Positions 51,748-60,867 of a DNA stretch of 64,000 bases are shown one piece after another; position 1 is the stretch's first letter, and each line of letters starts with the position of its first letter. Under the pieces are notes generated by a model. The model was not told the DNA's origin. It worked only from the letters and a program-made list of their open reading frames with translations, and did no database searches. The position numbers were made by a program, and so were the translations under genes. Origin of the DNA: an uncultured Erythrobacter sp. (GTDB lineage: Bacteria; Pseudomonadota; Alphaproteobacteria; Sphingomonadales; Sphingomonadaceae); NCBI RefSeq assembly GCF_947502395.1, contig NZ_CANMZM010000003.1, positions 1 through 64,000 of the forward strand. Reading direction: 5' to 3'.

Positions 51748-54702
51748 CTAGCCCGGCTCGAACAATACAAGTGCGCTGACCGATCTTCCGGTTACATTGT
51801 TTGTCACAGTTAAGGGCCCACTTTCAGCCATCGTCCAGCCAAGCTGAATACCGTCACCGTAAGAAAACAGGTTCTCGACTTGCATTGCCCCCGTCATGGA
51901 CGCTCCGCTAGTGGCTGTGCTCGAGCCAAGGGCCGCTAGGACAAGAGTGCCATCGGCGACCGCAGCTCCAGTGACATTGGCCGCTCGTTCAAACTCGATG
52001 ACTGGTACTTTAGGCGCGTTCGTCAAAGATCCTGCAACAATGCCAACTTTATCTGGCACATTTGCACCTGCGGCGGTTGCTACAAGCTCATACGGTCCTT
52101 CGCCGGGCAGATTTGTCTCTTCAATGATAAAACCGGCAAAGGCTTCGAGCGAAGTGGTCGGGTCGACGTTCTGTGTGCCTACAAAGAACACGCGAGTCAT
52201 TGCGACGGTTCCTCCGGTTCCGACGATCGAGCAGGAGATGTCATTCACTGCATCGCTTGTTCCTGCGCCAACCATGGCGAAGATTTGACGGTGATCACCA
52301 GTGGCGACGAGATTTGATGCGGTGGCAGACCCGGCAGACCCGGCACCTTGGACACTGTCAATGAGCATAGGTTCTTGGGTGGGAGAAGGACTGAAAATGA
52401 CCGGGCCGATTTCCGGACTCACAGCGGAGTTTGCCCCACCAGGGCCAGTTGCTTCTACGGCAAATGTGATAAGCGAATTCTCATCAGCGGCAACCAATGT
52501 GTAAGCTGTGCCGACCGCGCCAGAGATAGCGAAGCCGTTGCGAAGCCATTGTTGACCATTTATCATGCCATTGGCCACTGACCCATCATCGCCGGTCAAG
52601 GTTTGTCCGATTTCGGGAATACCAGTGATCGAAGGGGCAACGCTCCACGAGGGTGGGGGATCACCTGAACTTGGCGTGGCAGATGCAGCGATGGCACCTT
52701 TAGTTGAGAGATCTGGGAATTCAGTTCCATGAAGGTCACTTGCTATTGATGGAGCAACACCGTTGCCAAGCAGGAGACCAGAGGGAGTGAAGTTGCCGTT
52801 TATCGCGTCGATAAACAATGATGTGCTGTCACCGCCGCTTGACGTTCCGTTGCTTCCCGCCGGCAGGCCGACACTCTGTACGAGATGGTTGTCGTTTACG
52901 GACAAGGCAGGCGAAATTGAATCGCCGTTTCTAACAGTCATGCGGAGGACCATATTGTTTGCAATTAGAGAGTAGCCATCGCCGCCTTGCCCATCGGCTG
53001 GGATTGACACTCGCTGGGTCGCCATTGTGTTGTGTGCGAATACGCCATGGCTGATCATACCGCCAAGATCGGATCGTAACTCTTCGTCGGCGGTACCCAA
53101 ATTGTTGTACAGGGCATTCCCGATTACAACGCAGTCCAGCACGCCTGGGCTCGCCTGAACAAAAAAGTTCTGAGCATCAATCTGCCACATGCGGTTAAAG
53201 GCAAAGACTGTGTTTTCGCGGAAATCGGGAAGATTCGGGAGCTGGTATATATCCGAGTGAATGTCGAAATGGGTGGGCAGCGTTGTTGGTACTGCGATAT
53301 CTTCGACCGCGAAGCCATTCGTTGTGCCCGGCGGAGAAAGCGATGTGCCTAACCTTGTGTCATCCAGTAGCATGGCTGACCAATTTGGTTGTGAATTGAT
53401 CCAGTCAGTCGCACTCGCCACCCTGTAGTTTGTGTCATCCCGAAATGCTTGCTCACTTCCATCAAAGACAAAACTTCCAGCATCAGAGCCATCGACCCTT
53501 AAGACTAAGCTGCGTGGCGAGTTCCGGATAGAGACTGTTGCATTGCCTGGACCAACATATGAAATGCTGATCGCGTCGACGTTGGTATAGTAAGCTGCAC
53601 TTGAATGATCGAAGACCTCGTTGGCAACAAAGCAAAGTGAATCTTGAGCCAGATCAGCCCATGTGGCTGAGGTTTTGCATCCACGTACAAGAGGTGCTTT
53701 GTCGAACACATCGTTCACATCCGAAATGCTGCAGTCGGTAAACCAAGCTCCATGCCTAAACAGTGCTGGAATGAAATTGCGCGGTGCCAAACGCCAAAGG
53801 TCTTCGCGCCCGCGGCTCTGAATAATGTTGATGCCATCAAGCCAGTGCTGACCTTCCTCAAGCTCGGTGTAGAACTCCAAAGAATTAGCGAAATCGACGG
53901 TGATCTCCGAGCCCTTGAAGTGGAGTCTGTCCATGCCAGGTCGTATCCTGGCAAAATCGCCTTCTAAAGCCGGAGGTGCTTGCATGAATTTTACCGGAGC
54001 AGTCGCCTCGATCCTGCACCAGCCAGCAGGAGTATGGCTATTGGCATTCCCAAGCTCGTAGTCGCCAGCTTCCAATACTTGGACGCGTGGATGCTGGGCA
54101 TTTTGAGTGCGCAGGTGGGTAAATGCGTCTTCCATAGTGAAAAAGTCTGCACCACCACCAGCGGCGACTGATACGTCAAAGTCAAATTCGGAGGATGCCA
54201 TAACAAAGCTGTAAGGGCCGCACATGCGTGATTGCATCGATCCATCGCTCGGCACCGCTTCGACATAGACATCCGCAATCCCCTCTTTGCCAGAAGGCTT
54301 GCTCAAAGTGACCCACCAGCCGAGCAGATCGTAAGTCGATCCATCTGCACGCTCGAAAGTTCGAAAGGTGGGAGCATCCACCCGGCTCACATTGCCTTCA
54401 CAGTGAAAGTCCACATGCGAAAGGCCAAGATTTGGGATTAGCGACCCGCCATTGTTGGCAGCAGCAAAGGCGCCAATGACAGTTGCTGTCCTGACTGTTT
54501 GGCGGGGAGGGGTGAGCAATCGACAAACAGGCTTTGCAGTGGCGCGGGCAGGGTCGGCGGGCACGCTTGAAAATCCGCTTGTGGGCGAGCCATCCCAAAT
54601 GCTGCTTGGCCTTAAGCTCTGATTGACCGGTTGATTGGACGCAAACTGCGCAAAGCGCGACAATCCGTTGCCAAATCCGGTTCCAAAACCGAATCCGACC
54701 AT
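51748..54702 (-). CDS. Beta-helical fibre protein, candidate GTA head-spike fibre
   Basis: A 984-residue protein without a signal peptide, beginning VGFGFGTGFGNGLSRFAQFA. Parts seen: an N-terminal beta region at about residues 70-180, a probable right-handed beta-helix from FDVSVAAGGGADFFTMEDAF (about 185) to about 680, an Ig-like domain at about 684-770 (APSITGIPEIGQTLTGDDGS), and a C-terminal Ser/Thr/Ala/Gly-rich beta domain. Its ATG overlaps by one base the stop of a gene matching the GTA spike base family, so it is most simply the fibre carried by that base. A free polysaccharide lyase is the alternative, but the absent signal peptide argues against secretion. It sits inside the capsule locus, convergent with the flippase gene. 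Confidence 0.65.
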   Translation of the reverse strand: MVGFGFGTGFGNGLSRFAQFASNQPVNQSLRPSSIWDGSPTSGFSSVPADPARATAKPVCRLLTPPRQTVRTATVIGAFAAANNGGSLIPNLGLSHVDFHCEGNVSRVDAPTFRTFERADGSTYDLLGWWVTLSKPSGKEGIADVYVEAVPSDGSMQSRMCGPYSFVMASSEFDFDVSVAAGGGADFFTMEDAFTHLRTQNAQHPRVQVLEAGDYELGNANSHTPAGWCRIEATAPVKFMQAPPALEGDFARIRPGMDRLHFKGSEITVDFANSLEFYTELEEGQHWLDGINIIQSRGREDLWRLAPRNFIPALFRHGAWFTDCSISDVNDVFDKAPLVRGCKTSATWADLAQDSLCFVANEVFDHSSAAYYTNVDAISISYVGPGNATVSIRNSPRSLVLRVDGSDAGSFVFDGSEQAFRDDTNYRVASATDWINSQPNWSAMLLDDTRLGTSLSPPGTTNGFAVEDIAVPTTLPTHFDIHSDIYQLPNLPDFRENTVFAFNRMWQIDAQNFFVQASPGVLDCVVIGNALYNNLGTADEELRSDLGGMISHGVFAHNTMATQRVSIPADGQGGDGYSLIANNMVLRMTVRNGDSISPALSVNDNHLVQSVGLPAGSNGTSSGGDSTSLFIDAINGNFTPSGLLLGNGVAPSIASDLHGTEFPDLSTKGAIAASATPSSGDPPPSWSVAPSITGIPEIGQTLTGDDGSVANGMINGQQWLRNGFAISGAVGTAYTLVAADENSLITFAVEATGPGGANSAVSPEIGPVIFSPSPTQEPMLIDSVQGAGSAGSATASNLVATGDHRQIFAMVGAGTSDAVNDISCSIVGTGGTVAMTRVFFVGTQNVDPTTSLEAFAGFIIEETNLPGEGPYELVATAAGANVPDKVGIVAGSLTNAPKVPVIEFERAANVTGAAVADGTLVLAALGSSTATSGASMTGAMQVENLFSYGDGIQLGWTMAESGPLTVTNNVTGRSVSALVLFEPG

Positions 54703-54968
54703 TAAATCAGCCCCACCAAATCCGTTGCCGTGGTGCCTGTTTCACGAACCGCAACGGGTCGGATATCCAGTACAGCGCCACTTGGCACGTTGCGAAAGAT
54801 CACCTCGCTGTTGGAGCTCGCGCTGGACACCACAAGGTCGCCGCCAGTACCAATAAAGATTGCTTTTGGAACAAAGCTAAGGTCTGCATTGTCGCTCGGC
54901 GCGATGTCAAACCAATCGCGTGAAGGGGAAGTTACACTATCAGTGGTTGAGAAAAGGTCTTGGGGCAT
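54702..54968 (-). CDS. Spike base protein of the Rcc01079 (GTA head-spike) family
   Basis: An 88-residue protein. FVPKAIFIGTGGDLVVSSAS, NSEVIFRNVPSGAVLDIRP and ETGTTATDLVGLI follow the pattern of the Rhodobacter capsulatus GTA spike base protein Rcc01079 (GhsA), whose C-terminal Gly-Thr-Thr-Ala is characteristic. In that system the base anchors a fibre (Rcc01080/GhsB) on the particle head that binds host capsule. The start PQDLFS at 54968 is preceded by AAGGAGAA on the minus strand; an upstream extension to 55010 is less likely. It overlaps the fibre gene by one base, forming a two-gene unit divergent from the GT2 gene. Confidence 0.72.
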   Translation of the reverse strand: MPQDLFSTTDSVTSPSRDWFDIAPSDNADLSFVPKAIFIGTGGDLVVSSASSNSEVIFRNVPSGAVLDIRPVAVRETGTTATDLVGLI

Positions 54969-55161
54969 TGGTGTTCTCCTTAGTTTAGTCATGGAACATA
55001 AAAAGAACATTTGATGTAGGAAAGTGCTGGTTTGCTTGGTTGCCTAAGTGGACCAAGTCGTACGAAGGTACTTCAATCGCTCGAGACTGTCTGAGAATCC
55101 TTGCTTAATGATATAGTCAGGAGCAAAAGTACGACATCGCGAACAGGTCCACTGCCCAAAA
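54969..55161. promoter_or_regulatory. Divergent promoter region, spike pair versus GT2
   Basis: A 193-bp AT-richer gap between the minus-strand spike base/fibre pair and the plus-strand glycosyltransferase. It must contain promoters for both directions. No strong palindrome or confident -35/-10 pair was identified. Confidence 0.4.
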
Positions 55162-56106
55162 ATGCTTGCATCATCTCAAAGCGCTGAAGTGACAGTCATT
55201 ATAGTGAGCTGGAATACGCGCGAATTGACCTTGAAGGCGATCGAAACCTTACTTGAGAATGCTGGGAATGTGCGAATGCAGGTGGTTGTTTGGGACAACG
55301 CCTCAATAGATGCCTCTGCCGAGGCGGTTGCACAGCGCTTTCCAGAGATTGAGCTCATAGCGCATGACGAAAACATCGGCTTTGCTGCGGCAAACAACCG
55401 CGTGGCGAAAGTAGCGAAGACCGAGTGGTTACTGTTGCTCAACCCTGACACAGAAACTCATCCTAAGGCGATTGAGAACCTGCTGCAGTTCGGGAAAGCG
55501 AACCCACAGGCAGGGATCGTTGGAGGGCGGACGGTGTTTCCTGATGGCACGCTAAATCCTGCGTCATGCCGCAAAAAGCCTTCACCATGGAGCTTAATCT
55601 GTAGCGCTTTTGGATTCAGCCGCTTGTTTCCAAATTCGTCTTTTTGGAACCCGGAGGCGATTGGGGGCTGGAATCGCGACAGCGTGCGCGAAGTCGATAT
55701 CGTGGTGGGCTGCTTCTTCCTTTTGAAACGCGAACTTTGGGAGCGACTGGGGGGATTTGACAGCAAGTACTTTATGTATGGCGAAGAGGCCGACATGTGC
55801 CTTCGGGCCGCCAAACTGGGTTATTCTCCCATGATAACGCCTGAAGCGCAGATCATGCATCTGCTCGGTGCATCAACCAAGCTGCGCAGCGAGAAGCAGA
55901 TAAGTCTGATGCGAGCTCGGGCCAGCCTGATAGAAGACCATTGGCCCGCTGCACTTGTTCCGATTGGCCGTGTGCTGATGTGGTTCTGGATTGCAAATCG
56001 CAGGCTTGCATCTGGAATACAATCTAGCTTTCTCGGAAAATCTGAGGCCGCCGTTGAATGGGAGAAAATCTGGAATGCCCGCAAGGATTGGATGAAGGGC
56101 TACTGA
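55162..56106 (+). CDS. GT2-family glycosyltransferase (rhamnosyltransferase-like)
   Basis: A 314-residue GT-A fold transferase: VTVIIVSWNTRELTLKAIET, VVWDNASIDAS, HDENIGFAAANNR and the nucleotide-binding LLLLNPDTETHP, then GGRTVFPDGTLNP, VVGCFFLLKRELWERLGGFD and YGEEADMCLRAAKLGY with the catalytic Glu/Asp region. This WbbL-like pattern is common among dTDP-rhamnose-using enzymes, which fits the rml genes in the locus. Cytosolic, membrane-associated. It converges with the GT4 gene (14 bp gap). Confidence 0.85.
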   Translation: MLASSQSAEVTVIIVSWNTRELTLKAIETLLENAGNVRMQVVVWDNASIDASAEAVAQRFPEIELIAHDENIGFAAANNRVAKVAKTEWLLLLNPDTETHPKAIENLLQFGKANPQAGIVGGRTVFPDGTLNPASCRKKPSPWSLICSAFGFSRLFPNSSFWNPEAIGGWNRDSVREVDIVVGCFFLLKRELWERLGGFDSKYFMYGEEADMCLRAAKLGYSPMITPEAQIMHLLGASTKLRSEKQISLMRARASLIEDHWPAALVPIGRVLMWFWIANRRLASGIQSSFLGKSEAAVEWEKIWNARKDWMKGY

Positions 56107-56120
56107 GCGGGAGTCTTTCT

Positions 56121-57302
56121 TCAGTATGCTACGGCACTTCCTAGGGCCCTTGCATACCTTTCGGCGATTCTTGCGCGAGTAAAGAACTGAGCCGCACCAG
56201 ACCTTTGCCATTCAGTAAGAGCTTTCTTCATTTTTCTTTCTTCGCGGATCGCGCGATTGATTGCTTCTGCAATCGCTTTCGGACTGCTCGCGTCAACTCC
56301 TTGGGCAAAAGGCTGATCGCCAAAATAGCCGTCAATGGCAGTGTTTTTGGGGTAAATGATTGGCAGACCAGCGAAGAGCGCCTCAATAAAGACCAATCCA
56401 AAGGATTCGTCATGCGAAGGAAGCACAAGAGCGCAAGCTTCATTCATCGTGGATTGCATAGCGTCGCGCTCAATTGGCCCCGCGAAATCGATTTGCATTG
56501 CTTTTGCAGTTAGAAGCTTGCAGCGAGCGAGTTCAGCGTGGCTGCCTCCGCCGATGATTGTGATCCTTCGCTCGGCTTCCTCGCCCACAAGTTGTGCGGC
56601 CGCGTCGGCGAGACCCTTGAGGTTTTTCACTTCATGGTTTTTGAGATGAAAGACCGAGATGACGTTGCCGTTCGTGTCCTGCGGCTCAACAATACCATCA
56701 AGTTCGGTAGGACAAGGGATGAGCTCAATGCCGTCTGGCCGTGTACCAAGCATTCCTTCGATCGCAACTTTCGCAACGGGCGTGAATGTGGAGACTGCTC
56801 TCGCCCCCTGGTATATTGAACGAAAGAGCCCGCGCAGATCTGGCCGAGCATCAAGGATCCGCCTGTCGGTGTTGCCTTGGATCGTGAGGGCGTAGGGAAT
56901 GCCGGTTATGTGTGCAGCCTTGGCAACCACAATACCTTCAATCGTGAGTTTGTGCCCAACGATCAGGTCGATCGGCGATTCTCGCGCATCGATTATGTTA
57001 GCAAGGTGCCTGCCCACGCGATCAAGCATGGTCCGATGAAGAATGCCTCCCCCCGGTGCGTTGTACTCCAGGCATCGACCAAACTCGAACAATTGCTCAT
57101 TCTGAATCAATGCACCATCGCCAGACAGGTTTAACAGCAGGGAAGCAAGCCTGAGCAAGCTGGGTGTCACTCGATTAAGCGAGATAACCTCATGCTGAAA
57201 GGTGTCGGCGGTTAACTCCAGAAGACTCTTGATGACGGGTGTTTTGAACGCCTCAATCGGATCAGGAAAATCTCCGCTCACATGAAGAATTCGGCTCGTC
57301 AT
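56121..57302 (-). CDS. GT4-family glycosyltransferase
   Basis: A 393-residue GT-B fold transferase. The N-terminal half has ILHVSGDFPDPIEAFKTPVI and LIVGHKLTIEGIVVAKAAHI; the C-terminal half has ITIIGGGSHAELARCKLLTA and the retaining GT4 signature PSHDESFGLVFIEALFAGLP with the E-x7-E pair. It adds a sugar to the lipid-linked repeat unit; donor unknown. It lies 94 bp downstream of the Wzc-type gene in the same orientation, probably in the wza-wzc transcript. Confidence 0.88.
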   Translation of the reverse strand: MTSRILHVSGDFPDPIEAFKTPVIKSLLELTADTFQHEVISLNRVTPSLLRLASLLLNLSGDGALIQNEQLFEFGRCLEYNAPGGGILHRTMLDRVGRHLANIIDARESPIDLIVGHKLTIEGIVVAKAAHITGIPYALTIQGNTDRRILDARPDLRGLFRSIYQGARAVSTFTPVAKVAIEGMLGTRPDGIELIPCPTELDGIVEPQDTNGNVISVFHLKNHEVKNLKGLADAAAQLVGEEAERRITIIGGGSHAELARCKLLTAKAMQIDFAGPIERDAMQSTMNEACALVLPSHDESFGLVFIEALFAGLPIIYPKNTAIDGYFGDQPFAQGVDASSPKAIAEAINRAIREERKMKKALTEWQRSGAAQFFTRARIAERYARALGSAVAY

Positions 57303-57396
57303 TTCGAACGCTGAGGCAGATCGGGTTGGAGTTGAGCGCGCGATTCAGCGGGAGAGAGAAACGGTGTCGTTCTTGGAGACGCCAATGGTCCAATCC

Positions 57397-59598
57397 CTAC
57401 TCGTTGCTTTCGCCGTATTGGTAGTAGCTGTATTGGTAACTGTAATCCTGTCCTGCCTCCAAGGCGCGGTATTTGGTGAGGATTACGCCTAGCATCTTAG
57501 CGCCATTAGCTTGCAATCTGCTTTTGGCCGTTTTGGCCTTGCCAAACTGGATCCGGTTAGCCTCCATTACGAAGATCGTCCCATCAACAACGCGCGACAA
57601 CATCGGAGCATCAGCAAGGCCCATGACTGGGCTGGAGTCGAAGATGATCAGAGAATAATCATTGCGGTGCTTCGCAATAAGCTCGCCAATATACGACTCA
57701 GCTAGCAATTCGGTTGGACTTGCTGGTATTTGGGCGACTGGGAGAATGTCGAGGTTCTCATGAACTCCTTTGATGATTGCATTCGCTAGCTCGGTGTGTC
57801 CAAGCAGAACTTCGACCAGACCCAGCTTTGGCTTCTCTAAATCGAGTAATTTTGCGATTGTTGGCCGACGTAAATCAGCGTCTATCAGCAAAGTTTTACG
57901 GCCCATGCGTGCGAACAGCTCTGCCAAAATGACCGCCGTTGTCGACTTACCTTCAGAAGCTTCTGTACTTGTGAATTGAAGCACATTGCGATCACGCGAG
58001 AGTGAGAAATCAATGCTCGATCGTATGGAGGCGTATGACTCCATAAGGGGGTTGAAGTCGTTACCGAACAATTCAATGTCGCCTTCGTCAACATATGGCG
58101 TTTGTCCAAACAACGGCAGACCGATCTTGTCTTCGACTTCTTCAAGCGACCGGATCCGATCATCGAAAGCTTCTCTCAGAAGGGCTAGACCGCCAGCCAA
58201 GGCGATGCCAGCAACGAGAGCTAGAGTGAGGTTGACCGAAAGACTGGGTGCGAACGGTGTTGAGGGCACAACCGCGCTATCGAGCTTGTCGAATGCCCCG
58301 GCATCCACGGTGGCAGCGCTGCTTACCTGGTTGTAGCGGGTGAGAAGTGACTCAAGCTGACTTTTTAAGGCTTCTGCCTCGCGCTCCAGCACGCTGAGTC
58401 GCACTTGGTCATCTTGTTCCCTCAGGGTTGCACCAGTCAGGCTGTTGCGTTCACTTTGAAGAGCCTGTTCTTGATTTCGAGCGACTATGTAGTCATTCCG
58501 AATGGAGGCCTTGATCGCTGTGCCACGCTCCTCGATTTGGTTATCCAAGATTGAAATCTGTTGCAGCAAGTTCTGAATCTGAGGGAATTCATCATTGTAA
58601 CGCTGCCGCAGCTCGACAAGTTCGGTCTGCTTTGAGATCTTTTCTGAAACAAGACCTTGCAAGACAGAATTTGTCTGAACAGCAGGAAGTTGTTCTGCAG
58701 GAGCATTCTCAATTGAGCGCCACTTCTGCTCAGCTGCGATCCGATCAGCACGCGCTGCTGAGAAACGGGCATTGGCGGTCGCCAGATTCGTGCTGTTGAG
58801 AGTTGTCGGCGCCGCACCGTCACCTTCACCTGGCTGGACTATAATCTGAGCGCTACGCGCGTAATCATTCGCTGCCCCTTCAGCCTCTTCGAGTCGGCCT
58901 CGGATCAATGTGATCTGTTCGAGCAAGTACCCCTGCGCATATTCGTTTGTCTCGATCGAACTGCGTGTATCGGATTCCGCGAACGCATCGGCGTAGCCGT
59001 TTGCCAGCTCGGCGGCGAGAACGGGGTCGGGGGAACGATAGCTGATCGTAATAATCCAGTTATCGTCCGGGATTGAGGCGATAACGTTTTGCTGGATCGA
59101 CCCTGCAGCTGCATTGTTCCTTGCCTGAAGCCACTGCTCGTCACTAAAATTGGGTGGACGAGACTGATCGAAGTCTGATCCAAGCAAAGCAGACCGATCA
59201 CCAAGATTCAGGTTTTGCGCGACTAAGCTGGCAAGATTATGAGATTGAATTACGGCAATTTGCGTCTGCAGGAAATCGAACACCTGATTGCTGGCAATAC
59301 CACTCTCGATATCCTGCCCTTCGACGATAAACTGTCCAAATGGCTGCACGCGGATGGTGGACCTTGCTTCGTACATCGGCGTTGACAGGATAGTGACAAT
59401 CAAGCCGACGATCAGTGAGGCAATAACAACGCCTGTCAGAAGCCAGCGCTGACGGTAGAGCATGCCCCGGATAGCGGGAAGATCGAAAAGAGCGCGTGGA
59501 GCTTCGAAATGGCCGATTTGGCCATCGGGCATATGAGCGTCAACCCAACCCTGACGCGGATTTTGGCCAGGCGCCGACATGAGTGAGCGGTCATTCAT
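57397..59598 (-). CDS. Wzc-type chain-length regulator/BY-kinase
   Basis: A 733-residue inner-membrane protein with the complete fused architecture. The Wzz-like domain runs from a first helix (LTGVVIASLIVGLIVTI, about residue 55) through a long coiled-coil periplasmic part (LRQRYNDEFPQIQNLLQQIS) to a second helix (LALVAGIALAGGLALL, about 460). The cytosolic kinase has Walker A EASEGKSTTA (about 545), Walker A' LLIDADLRRPT and Walker B LIIFDSSP. The C-terminus is a tyrosine cluster (QDYSYQYSYYQYGE), the autophosphorylation tail. It controls polymer length and export with the Wza-like protein encoded 6 bp upstream. Many sphingomonad sphingan loci split these two domains; here they are fused. 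Confidence 0.93.
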   Translation of the reverse strand: MNDRSLMSAPGQNPRQGWVDAHMPDGQIGHFEAPRALFDLPAIRGMLYRQRWLLTGVVIASLIVGLIVTILSTPMYEARSTIRVQPFGQFIVEGQDIESGIASNQVFDFLQTQIAVIQSHNLASLVAQNLNLGDRSALLGSDFDQSRPPNFSDEQWLQARNNAAAGSIQQNVIASIPDDNWIITISYRSPDPVLAAELANGYADAFAESDTRSSIETNEYAQGYLLEQITLIRGRLEEAEGAANDYARSAQIIVQPGEGDGAAPTTLNSTNLATANARFSAARADRIAAEQKWRSIENAPAEQLPAVQTNSVLQGLVSEKISKQTELVELRQRYNDEFPQIQNLLQQISILDNQIEERGTAIKASIRNDYIVARNQEQALQSERNSLTGATLREQDDQVRLSVLEREAEALKSQLESLLTRYNQVSSAATVDAGAFDKLDSAVVPSTPFAPSLSVNLTLALVAGIALAGGLALLREAFDDRIRSLEEVEDKIGLPLFGQTPYVDEGDIELFGNDFNPLMESYASIRSSIDFSLSRDRNVLQFTSTEASEGKSTTAVILAELFARMGRKTLLIDADLRRPTIAKLLDLEKPKLGLVEVLLGHTELANAIIKGVHENLDILPVAQIPASPTELLAESYIGELIAKHRNDYSLIIFDSSPVMGLADAPMLSRVVDGTIFVMEANRIQFGKAKTAKSRLQANGAKMLGVILTKYRALEAGQDYSYQYSYYQYGESNE

Positions 59599-59604
59599 GA
59601 TGGC

Positions 59605-60324
59605 TCAGTTGTTATCCAAAGCGACAGTCGCGAACACCGCCAAAGCAGGAAGCGTTCTCAACAACTCCTGATAAAAAACTGCAAGGCCATCGGTGCCCAT
59701 CACGACGCGATCGCCTGGTGCCAGAATTGGGTCAAGCATGGTGCCTTGACGCATTTGGTCGTAGTCGAACAGGGCGACCATCACACCATCGGGGCTCTCC
59801 CGGAAAACAGCTACCTGCTCGGTGTTGGCGGTCCGGGTCGGGCCACCTCCCATGGCTATGGCCGACGACAGTCGCGATCCTGGCTGAAAAGTGTATACGC
59901 CCGGGTCCTCAACAGAACCTTCGACTGTAACGAGGTGCGAGGCATAGTTTGCTATGTTTACGCTGACCATCGGAGAGCGCAGTCCAGCGGCAAGCAATCT
60001 TTTAGTTATATCCTGCTCAAGCTCACGCGAGGTCATACCGGCTGCGGGAATGGTGCCAAGCAAAGGCAAGGAGACCGCGCCATTGACACCAAGTCTAACC
60101 TCCGCAAGCGACAGGTCTGGCTCGCGGAAGACGTTGACGGAGATTTGATCCGAAGGGCGCAGGGCATACGTCGCAAGGCGAGTTTGCGCATAGAGCCCTT
60201 GGCCCAAGTCGTTCCGGGGCTGAGAGGCAGCCGCACCAATGATCGGCGCGGGTGTTGAAGCACATGCTGTCACACCGAAGGCCGCAATCGCAATAATTGC
60301 GCCAAAGTTTCTTGAGATGTTCAT
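59605..60324 (-). CDS. Wza-like polysaccharide export lipoprotein
   Basis: A 239-residue lipoprotein. The signal sequence NISRNFGAIIAIAAFGVTAC ends in the lipobox VTAC. The polysaccharide export domain follows (YALRPSDQISVNVFREPDLS, GVNGAVSLPLLGTIPAAGMT), then an SLBB-like segment (VTVEGSVEDPGVYTFQPGSR, LSSAIAMGGGP). It is shorter than E. coli Wza (379 residues) and appears to lack the C-terminal outer-membrane helix domain of that protein, resembling the GumB/GelD-type exporters. ATG 60324 is chosen over 60348 because it starts the signal peptide. It precedes the Wzc-type gene by 6 bp. Confidence 0.9.
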   Translation of the reverse strand: MNISRNFGAIIAIAAFGVTACASTPAPIIGAAASQPRNDLGQGLYAQTRLATYALRPSDQISVNVFREPDLSLAEVRLGVNGAVSLPLLGTIPAAGMTSRELEQDITKRLLAAGLRSPMVSVNIANYASHLVTVEGSVEDPGVYTFQPGSRLSSAIAMGGGPTRTANTEQVAVFRESPDGVMVALFDYDQMRQGTMLDPILAPGDRVVMGTDGLAVFYQELLRTLPALAVFATVALDNN

Positions 60325-60497
60325 GCCCGCCCTTTCCCCAACTCCCACTTTACATTAGGGATCGCGTGATCTTAGTGCAACTGCTTTGCTAAATATACGA
60401 CAATGATAAGAAAATATCGAGCAGATCAGCGGTTCGCGTCTTTAATTCAAGGAGCAAGCTACGCAGGCCTGAAGGCTCCCATTGCTTTGTCGTTTGG
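60325..60497. promoter_or_regulatory. Upstream region of the wza-wzc-GT4 operon
   Basis: An AT-rich stretch in front of the Wza-like gene with several TATA-like and poly-A/T patches (around 60385-60415). It should hold the promoter of the minus-strand export operon. No specific operator was recognised. Confidence 0.4.
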
Positions 60498-60857
60498 GTG
60501 AAGGGTAATGCTCCACTATCGCTGCGGCGTCGAGTGGCGCTCTTGAAGCTCGCAGACTGCGGGAGCAGGCTTAGCACGTCAGTATGTGGTGCTCAGTTGC
60601 GCTCCTCTTTGTCCTATTGGGCCTCACAGCGACTATCAGGCCGCCGAAACATCGCCATCACAATAGCGGTTGGGGCATGCGGGGTCATGATGGCGAATAT
60701 CTCTATACGAACGGTGTCGTTTCACGCCCTCGACAGGCTGCTGAACGAGCCACTTAAACTGAATTGGGTGGGCGATATTGGTGCAACCCTAACGGTCATT
60801 GGCGCTGCAGTGATTTATGTGCGGAGTGTGCGCGGAAAGATGGAGCATCGCAGGTAA
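60498..60857 (+). CDS. Possible small two-helix membrane protein
   Basis: An open frame of up to 119 codons (GTG start at 60498). The last 70 residues look like real protein: two hydrophobic segments, NIAITIAVGACGVMMANISI and VGDIGATLTVIGAAVIYVRS, separated by a polar loop and ending in a basic tail (VRGKMEHRR). The N-terminal part is Arg/Ser-rich and may be untranslated, so the true start is uncertain. It ends 10 bp before the convergent Alg13-like gene. No family recognised; it may be a decayed or accessory capsule-locus gene. Confidence 0.35.
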   Translation: MKGNAPLSLRRRVALLKLADCGSRLSTSVCGAQLRSSLSYWASQRLSGRRNIAITIAVGACGVMMANISIRTVSFHALDRLLNEPLKLNWVGDIGATLTVIGAAVIYVRSVRGKMEHRR

Positions 60858-60867
60858 AAGGACTCGT

